Assembly: GCA_020025135.1 (NCBI GenBank)
Contig: JAHHSQ010000041.1
Coordinates: 1-10,961, forward strand
Length of the DNA stretch: 10,961 nucleotides
Direction: 5' to 3'
DNA from: Pectinatus sp.
GTDB taxonomy: Bacteria > Bacillota > Negativicutes > Selenomonadales > Selenomonadaceae
The notes under the pieces are model-generated. The model was not told the DNA's origin. It saw only the letters and a list, made by a program, of their open reading frames with translations, and ran no database searches. Position numbers and translations under genes: made by a program. Below are positions 1 to 6,040 of the stretch, piece by piece; the first letter of the stretch is position 1, and every line of letters begins with the position of its first letter.

Positions 1-137
1 TGGACATGGTCGTAAAGATGACAGACCAGATTCGCGATATTTCTGCTTCGGTAGATTTTTTTGTTGGAGATGTTCAGGAAGACCAGAAAGTAAGAGTGGC
101 GATTGGAGAAAGTTATAGGTTGAAAATAATTCTTTAG
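1..137 (+). pseudogene. 3'-truncated methyl-accepting chemotaxis protein fragment (partial, runs off left edge)
   Basis: Reading from base 3, the frame gives DMVVKMTDQIRDISASVD. This matches residues 490-507 (QMVMNITEQIRDISTSVD) of the intact chemoreceptor encoded at 1049-2773. Similarity at both DNA and protein level stops abruptly after GTAGAT at 51-56. The frame then runs through about 26 unrelated codons to a TAG at 135-137. A normal receptor of this kind would continue for roughly 67 more residues of the C-terminal helix. The DNA match to the downstream paralog is clear but imperfect, so this is a diverged paralog and not a fresh duplication. Most of the gene lies outside the window, so whether the rest is intact cannot be seen. 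Confidence 0.7.
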
Positions 138-675
138 CACTAATAAAGACTTTTATAGTAGTTGTTTTCGTATCTTGGTGGGTTATTTCGCTGGTTGTCA
201 TGGCTTGCATAAATTTTTGTACATTTTCATAGTTATTCATGCTAGAGAGCGATTTTTGCCATTCTTTGTACCAATCAGTTGGCATTTTCATATCGGTATG
301 GGTCCAATGTTGATTGTTTTGAGCGTTAGTTCCTAAATTAGAGTAGACAGAAAACGCCTGATTTTGCGTGTGTATATATTGTTGGATTTTTATTAGTTTT
401 GGTTGTTTATCTTGCTTGCCAGTAGCTTTTAGCTGGATGGTTAAATCATGGTACAGATAAAACGGATTTTTTTGTAAGAAGATATTATCATGCAGAGAAA
501 AATTTCCCAGCGGATTTTTTATGTTTAGATTAGTCTCATACTGAGAAGTGGAAAAATCGCTATTCAAAAGAGCCTGATGGCAGATTTGACGAGGGGATGC
601 TGCGATGGCAGGTAGGGAAAAACTTAGTATGCCAGCAAATAGAATTAGTTGAAGAATTTTTAAAAGTTGGCGCAT
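1..675 (-). CDS. exported hypothetical protein, 3' end fused to antisense chemoreceptor sequence (partial)
   Basis: This is an open frame of 225 codons read leftwards from ATG at 675-673, with no stop before the window edge. GAGG at 683-686 lies 7 nt upstream as a ribosome site. The product begins with a signal peptide: MRQLLK, then a hydrophobic core, then a likely cut after LPAIA (about residue 25). The remainder is polar and rich in Asn, Gln, Lys and Thr, with no Cys lipobox and no recognised motif. Residues about 110-160 contain several Trp and Met (HWTHTDMKMP, DWYKEWQ). The overall look is of a small secreted or cell-surface beta-rich protein such as DUF6612 or LolA-like folds, but I cannot confirm that. 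The last 19 codons or so (bases 1-56) are antisense to a chemoreceptor gene, so the true C-terminus has probably been lost. Function is unknown. Confidence 0.6.
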   Translation of the reverse strand, partial: MRQLLKILQLILFAGILSFSLPAIAASPRQICHQALLNSDFSTSQYETNLNIKNPLGNFSLHDNIFLQKNPFYLYHDLTIQLKATGKQDKQPKLIKIQQYIHTQNQAFSVYSNLGTNAQNNQHWTHTDMKMPTDWYKEWQKSLSSMNNYENVQKFMQAMTTSEITHQDTKTTTIKVFISAKELFSTYNFLQSPLLLSGLPEHLQQKNLPKQKYRESGLSSLRPCP

Positions 676-716
676 ATAAAAGCCTCATTTCCTAAATATT
701 TTGGATACGGATGATT

Positions 717-737
717 AACATAAAATAATTTTATGTT
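717..737. promoter_or_regulatory. palindromic operator candidate upstream of the leftward exported-protein gene
   Basis: AACATAAAAT at 717-726 is exactly mirrored by ATTTTATGTT at 728-737 around a single central A, so both arms match over 10 bp. The centre lies about 52 bp upstream of the leftward start codon at 675, where a promoter or operator would be expected. The perfect symmetry and one-base centre favour a protein-binding site over an RNA hairpin. No regulator family could be assigned. Confidence 0.45.
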
Positions 738-821
738 GCTCTTGTACTTATTTTTTTACCCAAAAAATATCTTTTAATAGCATATTATTTTCTTATACGA
801 GAATTAAAATAAAATTTTTTG

Positions 822-850
822 CTGACACTCCTAATTTTATACCTAATAAT
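822..850 (+). promoter_or_regulatory. sigma-A-type promoter candidate for the chemoreceptor gene
   Basis: CTGACA at 822-827 (5 of 6 to TTGACA) and AATAAT at 845-850 (5 of 6 to TATAAT) are separated by 17 bp. Transcription would start near 857 and give an untranslated leader of about 190 nt before the chemoreceptor start at 1049. In such AT-rich DNA, chance matches are common. A separate TATAAT at 856-861 has no good -35 partner. Confidence 0.35.
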
Positions 851-1048
851 TATATTATAATACAGTTTCTTTTTTAAAACCAAGTCAAGATTTTTTTTAA
901 AAAAGAGGAGTTTATTCTTAAATGAAGAAGTGTATAAGTATAGGCGTAAAAGCTTGGATATGCAGATAGAAAATATATTTATCGCAAACAAATATATGTA
1001 CTGCTCCTAGCCTGATTACGTGAGAAAAACTTATAGGAGTGAGTTGTA

Positions 1049-2773
1049 ATGAGAGAATGGCTCGATAACATTCAAATGAAGAGAAAATTGCAATTTTTGG
1101 TTATGCTCTTGTTAGTAGCTATCATATGTACTGGAGTGCTGGGATATACCTTTATCAACAGAACTAATAAAAGACTCCACGAGATGTATAGCCAAAATCT
1201 CACGGCAGTAGCGGATATTTACAATTGCCGTCTGCAGGCTCGCAAAATCGAAGCCGATGTTTTTGCCATGATTTTGTCCAATGATGTGAATCGCAATGAA
1301 GCACTAAAACAGGACATCACGAAGAGAACGGATCTTTTTACCAATTCTTTACAGGGATTTTCACAGTTACAGTTGGATGCTGATATGCAGCAAACGTATC
1401 AGCAGATTTTACAGACGCGCAATGGCTATTTGACGGTGCGCGACCAAGTCATTCAGTTGGCATATATCAATAAGAATGCCGAAGCTTATAATTTATACAT
1501 GACACAGGCTTTGCCCAAAGAAGATGCTTATAATGCCCTCTTTAAACAGCTGGGAGAAAAGGTCATCAATCAAGCAAAGATGATTGATGACCAAAATATG
1601 CGCAATGCCCATTACGCTGACATGCTCTTTATCGGTATTGTCGTAGCAGCTATTATCCTTGGCTTTATGATTGGCGAAATTATCATTAGAAATATTAATA
1701 AACGTTTACTTGATATTATTAAATTTTTGGATATATTGGCAGATGGAGATTTCTCCCACTCTGTACCAGCAGACCACTTAGCAGAAAAGAGCGAGTTTGG
1801 TGAAGTTTCTCGCGCTATTGAAAAGATGAAAAACAATGTCAGCACCTTGTTGCGCCAATCGGTAGAAGCTACCGAACAGTTGGCATCATCTTCTGATGAA
1901 TTGTCGGCTAGTGCGGAACAATCGGCACAGGCTTCTAACCAAGTCGCTAACTCCGTAACTGGTGTAGCGGATAGTGCTGAAAAGCAATTGCATTTGACGG
2001 ATAGAGCAAGTTCGACCACACAGAAAATTGCGGAAGCAATGCAACAGATGGCTACTCATGCTCAGACAGTTTCCAATTCAGCTGAAAAAACAGCGCAAAC
2101 TGCTAATGATGGCGGCGTTGCTATCAGCAAAGCTGTAAAACAGATGAAAGTTATCGAAAGCAAGACAAATGATACAGCGGAAGTTATTGGAGAATTAGAA
2201 GAAAAATCCAAACAGATTGGTCAGATTGTCGATGTTATTTCTAATATTGCTGGACAGACTAATCTGTTGGCTTTAAATGCTGCTATTGAAGCAGCGCGTG
2301 CTGGTGAAGCTGGTAAGGGATTTGCTGTTGTCGCTGAAGAAGTGCGTAAATTAGCTGAACAATCGCAAAATGCCGCTAAACAGATTACAGAACTGATTGA
2401 AGAAGTTCAGACTAAGACGGAAGATGCCGTCAAATACATGAATGATGGCAAGGAAGAAGTTGGCATCGGTGCAGATGTTGTTTCTAGCGCTGGCAAGAGC
2501 TTTGATGCCATTTTGCAGATGGTCATGAATATTACCGAACAAATCCGCGATATTTCTACATCGGTAGATAAGGTCAGTGGCGGTATTCAAGATGTTGTCA
2601 GTGCGGTGCAACATATTGACCAAGAAAGTAAAAAATCGACCGAAGAAACACAGACGATTTCGGCTGCAACCGAAGAACAATCTGCTTCAGTCGAAGAAAT
2701 TGCCACTGCTAGCCAGAATTTGTCGCATATGGCAAGTGAATTGCAGAATTCTATCAAGAAATTTAAAGTATAA
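1049..2773 (+). CDS. methyl-accepting chemotaxis protein (4HB sensor, HAMP, MCP signalling domain)
   Basis: This 574-residue membrane chemoreceptor senses a ligand outside the cell and controls the CheA kinase through CheW. Residues about 14-34 are the first membrane helix. Residues 35-190 are an all-helical periplasmic region of the four-helix-bundle sensor type. Residues 192-213 are the second membrane helix and about 213-266 the HAMP linker. The rest is the coiled-coil signalling domain, with the conserved hairpin tip at about 395-438 (NIAGQTNLLALNAAIEAARA, then EAGKGFAVVAEEVRKLAEQS). Likely methylation stretches flank the tip. There is no C-terminal NWETF-type tether for CheR. ATG at 1049 follows AGGAGTG at 1035-1041 with good spacing. 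The gene stands alone between its own promoter candidate and a strong terminator. The ligand cannot be predicted. A broken paralog lies at 1-137. Confidence 0.96.
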   Translation: MREWLDNIQMKRKLQFLVMLLLVAIICTGVLGYTFINRTNKRLHEMYSQNLTAVADIYNCRLQARKIEADVFAMILSNDVNRNEALKQDITKRTDLFTNSLQGFSQLQLDADMQQTYQQILQTRNGYLTVRDQVIQLAYINKNAEAYNLYMTQALPKEDAYNALFKQLGEKVINQAKMIDDQNMRNAHYADMLFIGIVVAAIILGFMIGEIIIRNINKRLLDIIKFLDILADGDFSHSVPADHLAEKSEFGEVSRAIEKMKNNVSTLLRQSVEATEQLASSSDELSASAEQSAQASNQVANSVTGVADSAEKQLHLTDRASSTTQKIAEAMQQMATHAQTVSNSAEKTAQTANDGGVAISKAVKQMKVIESKTNDTAEVIGELEEKSKQIGQIVDVISNIAGQTNLLALNAAIEAARAGEAGKGFAVVAEEVRKLAEQSQNAAKQITELIEEVQTKTEDAVKYMNDGKEEVGIGADVVSSAGKSFDAILQMVMNITEQIRDISTSVDKVSGGIQDVVSAVQHIDQESKKSTEETQTISAATEEQSASVEEIATASQNLSHMASELQNSIKKFKV

Positions 2774-2804
2774 AAGGACCGTCATCGTCAATATTTGAAT
2801 TATT

Positions 2805-2841
2805 AGATGGATAGCTAATTTTTGTGCTATCCATCTTTTTT
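2805..2841 (+). terminator. Rho-independent terminator after the chemoreceptor gene
   Basis: AGATGGATAGC at 2805-2815 pairs perfectly with GCTATCCATCT at 2826-2836, leaving a 10-nt loop. The U-tract at 2836-2841 follows directly. It lies 31 bp after the stop codon at 2773. Confidence 0.88.
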
Positions 2842-2851
2842 GTGCTATCAT
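2822..2851 (+). promoter_or_regulatory. extended -10 promoter candidate for the FakA-like gene, overlapping the preceding terminator
   Basis: TATCAT at 2846-2851 is preceded by TG at 2843-2844, forming an extended -10 element. TTGTGC at 2822-2827 is a possible weak -35 with an 18-bp spacer, and it lies inside the terminator loop and 3' arm. The start codon follows at 2880, with AAGGGG at 2866-2871 as ribosome site. The words TTTTTGTGCTATC occur twice, at 2819-2831 and 2837-2849, which places the second copy on the -10. Confidence 0.4.
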
Positions 2852-2879
2852 AGAGAAAAGTGCAAAAGGGGTTTTTAAA

Positions 2880-4157
2880 ATGACAAATAGAGAGATTATT
2901 ACCGGTAATGATTATAGAAGAATGATTACCGGAGCATATAGCAATTTTTTGTTAGAATATGAAAATATCAATCAACTGGATGCGACGTCACTACTTGATA
3001 CTCAGTATGCGGGAAATAATTTTTTGCACACCATGAGTGCTGCTGCCGGTGGCTTACGCGATAGTCAGTTAAAGGGAATTGGCGCTGTTTCCCATATCGT
3101 CAGCAATTGTGCCATTTTGGGGGCACGGGGTAATGCGGGGGTCTTGTTGGCGCAAATCTTCCGCGGTTTGGCTAAGGGGCTAGTCGGGAAATATGATGTC
3201 ACTTCGTCAGAATTAGGAAAGGCTTTTCAGTACGGCATTTTATATGCGCAACGAACGGCAAATGATAATGGTGAACGGCCTATTATCGTCATTGCTAAGA
3301 AAGTAGCCAAGGGGGCTCACCAAGCCGTGCGTGAAAATCGACCGATTACGGAAATTCTTTCCGCAGCCATTGAGGCCGGAGAAAAGGCGATTTCCGAAAA
3401 TAGTAGTAATAAACATGATGCCGGAGCGAAAGCGTTGTTAGTTCTTCTAAAAGGCTGTCGGTCTGGTTTAGATGGCAATTTTGTTTCGCCCACTTTGATG
3501 TTTACCAACGGTTCTAATGTCAATCATACGATACCCAATCCAGATGAAGATATAGTAAATCCATATTGTTTAGAAATAAAAATTTCTCATGCGAGAATGC
3601 CCGTGGAAGCCATGAAAAAAACTTTAGAGCGTTATGGAAATATGGTTGTTATTCGCAAAAAAATGTACGAGGTCTTTATTCACTTGCACACAGAATGTCC
3701 TAGTAATATTATTGAGCAAGTCTTAGGTTGGGGCAGTACCTATAGTATTCATATCGATAATATGGCTGAAGCACATGATATTCGCATTGTATTAGGGACT
3801 TTGCATAAAACGGTGGTTTTGGCGACAGCGGAGCAGGGAGAGGCCGCAGATTCCCTGCAAAAGAAAAATGCCACTGTTCTTTTAGATGAAGGCTCGCAAA
3901 ATAGTTTTGCGGTAGGGAAATTGGTCAATTTGGTACATAGTGATATGGCAGAAAAATATATTTTATTACCGCATACGACGGCTATTCACTTAGTGGCCGA
4001 ACAGGCAAAGAAGTTATTGGGAAAACGTTTGGCTGTCATCTATACAAGTTCTTTGGCAGAGCAATTAGCGGTTTTGGAAGGATATAAGGAAAAAGCACAT
4101 TTGACGGATAATTTACAAAAGATGAATAATATCCTTTTCAAATTGCGCAAAAAATAG
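2880..4157 (+). CDS. divergent, short FakA/YloV-like DAK2-domain protein
   Basis: The 425-residue product follows the order of FakA (YloV), the ATP-dependent kinase that phosphorylates fatty acids bound by FakB. Residues 7-200 resemble the DAK2 domain, with ILGARGNAGVLLAQIFRGL at 80-98 well kept. Residues about 228-300 match the middle domain: Cys230 in YCLEI and His268/His270 in IHLH correspond to its zinc ligands, and HIDNMAEAH follows. Residues 301-425 match the start of the C-terminal domain. Two things are odd. The family's PDGDTGTNM loop, which binds the metal for ATP, appears here as LLDTQYAGNN (39-48), keeping one Asp only. The later EGT loop is also changed (NGERPII, 130-136). The usual length is about 550, so roughly 110 C-terminal residues are absent. 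I infer a family paralog, possibly non-catalytic or with another substrate. The partner Asp23/alkaline-shock gene often found beside fakA is not seen here. Confidence 0.8.
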   Translation: MTNREIITGNDYRRMITGAYSNFLLEYENINQLDATSLLDTQYAGNNFLHTMSAAAGGLRDSQLKGIGAVSHIVSNCAILGARGNAGVLLAQIFRGLAKGLVGKYDVTSSELGKAFQYGILYAQRTANDNGERPIIVIAKKVAKGAHQAVRENRPITEILSAAIEAGEKAISENSSNKHDAGAKALLVLLKGCRSGLDGNFVSPTLMFTNGSNVNHTIPNPDEDIVNPYCLEIKISHARMPVEAMKKTLERYGNMVVIRKKMYEVFIHLHTECPSNIIEQVLGWGSTYSIHIDNMAEAHDIRIVLGTLHKTVVLATAEQGEAADSLQKKNATVLLDEGSQNSFAVGKLVNLVHSDMAEKYILLPHTTAIHLVAEQAKKLLGKRLAVIYTSSLAEQLAVLEGYKEKAHLTDNLQKMNNILFKLRKK

Positions 4158-4217
4158 TTAATTTAGTTGTAATATCGTTTACTAGTAAGTTTGGGTGCTG
4201 AAAAACTGAACTAAAAT

Positions 4218-4479
4218 TTATCCACAGATATATATGACCATTAAAAAAATGCACATACAATATTTTGTATGTGCATTTTTTCTTTCTAGGCGATAAAATA
4301 TTGTAATTACAGCGTTTTATCACTAAAGTTCCGAAAAATGAACGGCTCAAATTTTCTACCAACGATAATTTTGCTTGTGGATAATGTGCAAAAAAGTTGT
4401 GGATAAAAAAGCTAGATAAAATGGACTAAAAAAAAGTTATCCACTGAAATTGATATTTTGTGGATAACTTTGTGGATAA
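4218..4479. other. DnaA-box cluster (origin-like or DnaA-titrating region)
   Basis: Six copies of the DnaA 9-mer TTATCCACA occur within 262 bp. The forward copy is at 4218-4226. Reverse copies (TGTGGATAA) are at 4376-4384, 4398-4406, 4459-4467 and 4471-4479. One forward copy with a single mismatch (TTATCCACT) is at 4437-4445. Five of the six match the consensus exactly. The last two form a tandem 12-bp repeat, TGTGGATAACTT, placed in phase just before about 80 bp of AT-rich DNA. That arrangement resembles the unwinding side of an origin. No dnaA, dnaN, rpmH or parAB gene lies in the window, and flanking genes do not diverge from the site. A regulatory or titration cluster is therefore an equal alternative. 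Confidence 0.75.
4243..4285. terminator. bidirectional Rho-independent terminator
   Basis: ATGCACATACAA at 4249-4260 pairs perfectly with TTGTATGTGCAT at 4265-4276 around the loop TATT. An A-tract (4243-4249) precedes it and a T-tract (4276-4281) follows, so it can act on both strands. It lies 86 bp after the FakA-like stop and would end that transcript. No leftward gene is near, so the reverse action may have no use. One DnaA box lies just before it. Confidence 0.88.
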
Positions 4480-4498
4480 CTTTTAGATATTATGTAGA

Positions 4499-4527
4499 TT
4501 GCATTTCAGAAAACTTAGCAATATAAT
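4499..4527 (+). promoter_or_regulatory. promoter candidate for the zinc-ribbon protein gene
   Basis: TATAAT at 4522-4527 is a perfect -10, with TTGCAT at 4499-4504 exactly 17 bp upstream as a weak -35. Transcription would start near 4534, about 50 bp before the start codon at 4584. The nearest DnaA box ends 20 bp upstream of the -35, so DnaA binding could influence this promoter. Confidence 0.55.
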
Positions 4528-4583
4528 AAAACACATAAAAGTACTAATAAAAAAGTATTTATGATTAAGAAATGAGGTTGCAA

Positions 4584-4889
4584 ATGGCAGAATATCTAAT
4601 TTGTAACAAATGTAAATATAAAAATTACCCCAAATATGCTTATCCCTGTGCGGGATGCAAAAGGCAGAATCATTATCGATACTTCACTGCTTTAAAAAAC
4701 GAGTTTATCGGACAATGTATTGAATGCGGAACGCCCTATTCAGAAGGAGATATTACCTTAGTATGTGATAGACATTATAGCGATAAAAGTGTCTTAAAAT
4801 GCGTCTGTCATAATATTAATTGCCGGCGTATCAGTATGTATAAAATAGGTAGTTATCTAACCCCACCTCGTGGGTTGCCGATAGACTAA
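4584..4889 (+). CDS. small multi-cysteine zinc-ribbon-like protein of unknown function
   Basis: The 101-residue product has ten Cys: CNKC (7, 10), CAGC (22, 25), CIEC (45, 48), Cys61 in VCDRH, CVC (73, 75) and Cys80, plus His30, His64 and His76. The first four can form one zinc ribbon. C45/C48 with C61/H64 can form a second, and the last three may form a third site. There is no membrane segment or signal peptide, so it should be cytoplasmic. I chose ATG 4584 because GAGG at 4575-4578 sits 6 nt before it; the in-frame ATG at 4572 has no ribosome site. It follows the DnaA-box region and its stop overlaps the convergent DedA gene by 4 bp. I do not recognise the family. DNA, RNA or protein binding are all possible for zinc ribbons. 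Confidence 0.75.
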   Translation: MAEYLICNKCKYKNYPKYAYPCAGCKRQNHYRYFTALKNEFIGQCIECGTPYSEGDITLVCDRHYSDKSVLKCVCHNINCRRISMYKIGSYLTPPRGLPID

Positions 4890-4904
4890 AGGTTAGTTTG
4901 TTTT
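4857..4904 (+). terminator. weak terminator candidate between convergent genes
   Basis: CTAACC at 4857-4862 can pair with GGTTAG at 4891-4896, which is followed by TTTGTTTTC. Inside it a second stem, CCCAC (4862-4866) with GTGGG (4870-4874), competes for base 4862. The structure lies over the overlapping stop codons of the two convergent genes. The stem is short and the loop long, so support is limited. Confidence 0.25.
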
Positions 4905-5497
4905 CTATTACGATAGTGCCGCCAGAGGAAGAAGATTCCAGCCATGAATAAGAGAATGCAGGTTATGGAGGAAAATTTATGTCCGATAGCGAGAAGGGTT
5001 TGCCAATTTTTACCCAAGGTATCTCCTAAATAAATTAAGAGGATAGTCCAAGGGGTAGAGCCTAAGAAGGTGTAGATAATGAATTTGTTGATATTTACTG
5101 CTCCAAAGCCAGCGGGAAGGGAGATAAAGGTACGTACTACGGGTAAGAGCCGACTAAAAAATACAGCGCTAACACCATATTTGTCGAACCAGCGTTGAGC
5201 AGCATTGACGTGAGATTGTTTGATGAAAAAATATTTGCCGTATTTATCAATAAAAGGACGTCCTCCCCAAAGGCCGATGTAATAGGTGATAATGGAGCCG
5301 ACTATACCTCCTATGATACCAGCGAGTACAGCACCCCAAAAGTTTAAGGCTCCCATAAAAACCATGTAACCAGCGAAACCGAGAATAACTTCGCTGGGGA
5401 TGGGAATACAGGCATTTTCTGAAGCCATTAGTATTCCAATAGCCCAATAGCCCCACTGGGACATAAAATCGAGAAGTAATTGTAAGTGTTGTTCCAT
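4886..5497 (-). CDS. DedA-family (VTT domain) membrane protein
   Basis: This is a 203-residue integral membrane protein of the DedA/SNARE-associated family. Family members support membrane-potential balance, and several act as lipid flippases; UptA-type members recycle undecaprenyl phosphate. The signature elements are visible: Glu27 and PIPSE at 32-36, the glycine-rich re-entrant segment at 56-79 (GGIVGSIITYYIGLWGG), and FSRLLPVVRTF at 114-124 followed by SLPAG. The two Arg of that motif are both kept. Further membrane helices lie at about 138-158 and 176-193, and the C-terminus is basic. Length is normal. ATG at 5497-5495 has AAAGGA at 5503-5508 as ribosome site. It is transcribed alone, leftwards, and its stop overlaps the zinc-ribbon gene. 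The lipid substrate cannot be read from sequence. Confidence 0.93.
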   Translation of the reverse strand: MEQHLQLLLDFMSQWGYWAIGILMASENACIPIPSEVILGFAGYMVFMGALNFWGAVLAGIIGGIVGSIITYYIGLWGGRPFIDKYGKYFFIKQSHVNAAQRWFDKYGVSAVFFSRLLPVVRTFISLPAGFGAVNINKFIIYTFLGSTPWTILLIYLGDTLGKNWQTLLAIGHKFSSITCILLFMAGIFFLWRHYRNRKQTNL

Positions 5498-5549
5498 AAA
5501 AGTCCTTTCTGGTAGTTAATAAATTTTAATGAGTTGAATAATTGACTTG

Positions 5550-5558
5550 ATTATAACA
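5550..5558 (-). promoter_or_regulatory. extended -10 promoter for the DedA gene
   Basis: Read on the minus strand this is TGTTATAAT, a TG element plus a perfect TATAAT, about 50 bp before the DedA start at 5497. No good -35 is present 17 bp upstream, which extended -10 promoters can tolerate. The site is close to the start of the divergent exported-protein gene, so the two promoters share about 90 bp. Confidence 0.5.
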
Positions 5559-5590
5559 TATTGAAAAAATTTATTTTAGGAGAATTTATT

Positions 5591-6040
5591 ATGCGTTTAA
5601 AAAAAATCATTATTTCTTCATTCTTAGTGGGAGGATTAGTCCTTGGCACGGGTGTAGCCACTACGCAAGCTTTTGATTTTGGCAATATTTTTGGACAAGT
5701 TTTAAAAGTTGGCGGGATTTCTTTTTTAGTAGACCGCTTTGCTAATCCCTTAAATAGTGCCATTAATAGTTTATACGGGCAACGCGGGTTAGGCACTTCC
5801 TATGCGACCAAAGTAGTGCCAGTTATTTCTTTTGGTGATGGTTCCTATGTGGGGGCTGTTCAGGTAGTTGGACCGCAGGCACAGGTAGATAAAACTAAGG
5901 CTGTTTTGCAAGTCGGGGGCAATTTCAGTGATTCGCGTTTTCGCATCAAAGGCTTAATTCCCATTAATGCTAAACGCATTACTAATATTTCACGTGTTCA
6001 AGGTGTTGGGGTTTCTGCGCAGATTGATGTGCGTATTTGA
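5591..6040 (+). CDS. small exported protein of unknown family
   Basis: The product has 149 residues. ATG 5591 is chosen because AGGAGA at 5578-5583 sits 7 nt upstream; an in-frame TTG at 5561 would only add residues before a normal signal peptide. MRLKKIIISS and a Gly/Val/Leu core end at TTQA (residue 27), giving a mature protein of about 122 residues. It has no Cys and no lipobox. Residues 32-50 are moderately hydrophobic and amphipathic. Residues 75-147 alternate polar and hydrophobic residues, suggesting beta strands (VVPVISFGDGSYVGAVQVVG, later FRIKGLIPIN and VSAQIDVRI). The FGDGSYVGAVQVVGP segment, about residues 81-95, is the most motif-like. I do not recognise the family. It is probably periplasmic or envelope-associated. 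It stands between DedA and the chelatase operon with no operon link to either. Confidence 0.75.
   Translation: MRLKKIIISSFLVGGLVLGTGVATTQAFDFGNIFGQVLKVGGISFLVDRFANPLNSAINSLYGQRGLGTSYATKVVPVISFGDGSYVGAVQVVGPQAQVDKTKAVLQVGGNFSDSRFRIKGLIPINAKRITNISRVQGVGVSAQIDVRI

Larger units (their letters stand above)
676..1048. other. AT-rich divergent intergenic region
   Basis: These 373 bases separate the leftward exported-protein gene from the rightward chemoreceptor gene. The stretch is very AT-rich, so the frames present in it are low-complexity Lys/Leu/Phe/Ile/Tyr runs and not believable genes. It holds a palindrome at 717-737, a rightward promoter candidate at 822-850, and the chemoreceptor ribosome site AGGAGTG at 1035-1041. 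A possible 15-codon leader frame sits at 922-969 (MKKCISIGVKAWICR), with GAGGAG at 905-910, whose spacing of 11 nt is long. No terminator, tRNA or riboswitch could be supported. Confidence 0.6.
4158..4583. other. non-coding region with terminator, DnaA boxes and AT-rich segment
   Basis: About 425 bases carry no credible gene. In order they hold a short palindrome TTACTAGTAA at 4179-4188, a lone DnaA box at 4218, a bidirectional terminator at 4243-4285, five more DnaA boxes at 4376-4479, and an AT-rich stretch at 4480-4560 containing a promoter. The leftward frame across 4138-4362 overlaps the terminator and the end of the neighbouring gene and has no family features, so I do not call it. Confidence 0.7.

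Noticed and set aside
950..985. Flagellar sigma-type promoter (TAAA with GCAGATAG)
   Set aside because: GCAGATAG resembles the -10, but the spacing to TAAA is only 11 bases where about 15 is expected.
785..991. Leftward 68-codon frame in the chemoreceptor spacer
   Set aside because: It is low-complexity Lys/Leu/Phe/Tyr coding from AT-rich DNA, has no ribosome site, and overlaps the promoter and leader candidates.
930..1048. c-di-GMP (GEMM) riboswitch upstream of the chemoreceptor
   Set aside because: Only scattered similarity exists (CGCAAAC, TAGCCTGA). The conserved core pairs and receptor elements are not present in order.
1612..2019. Antisense frames inside the chemoreceptor gene (also 2351-2680)
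   Set aside because: They are shadows of a strongly conserved signalling-domain gene and have no family features or start signals.
4138..4362. Leftward 74-codon frame in the DnaA-box region
   Set aside because: It crosses a strong bidirectional terminator and overlaps the FakA-like gene end, and it has no credible protein features.
4480..4560. DnaA-trio array of a complete origin
   Set aside because: TAG and TTA triplets occur next to the last box, but not as a regular in-phase run, so I claim only the box cluster and the AT-rich neighbour.
5247..5456. Second leftward frame inside the DedA gene
   Set aside because: It is an alternate-frame shadow; the main frame carries all DedA motifs.
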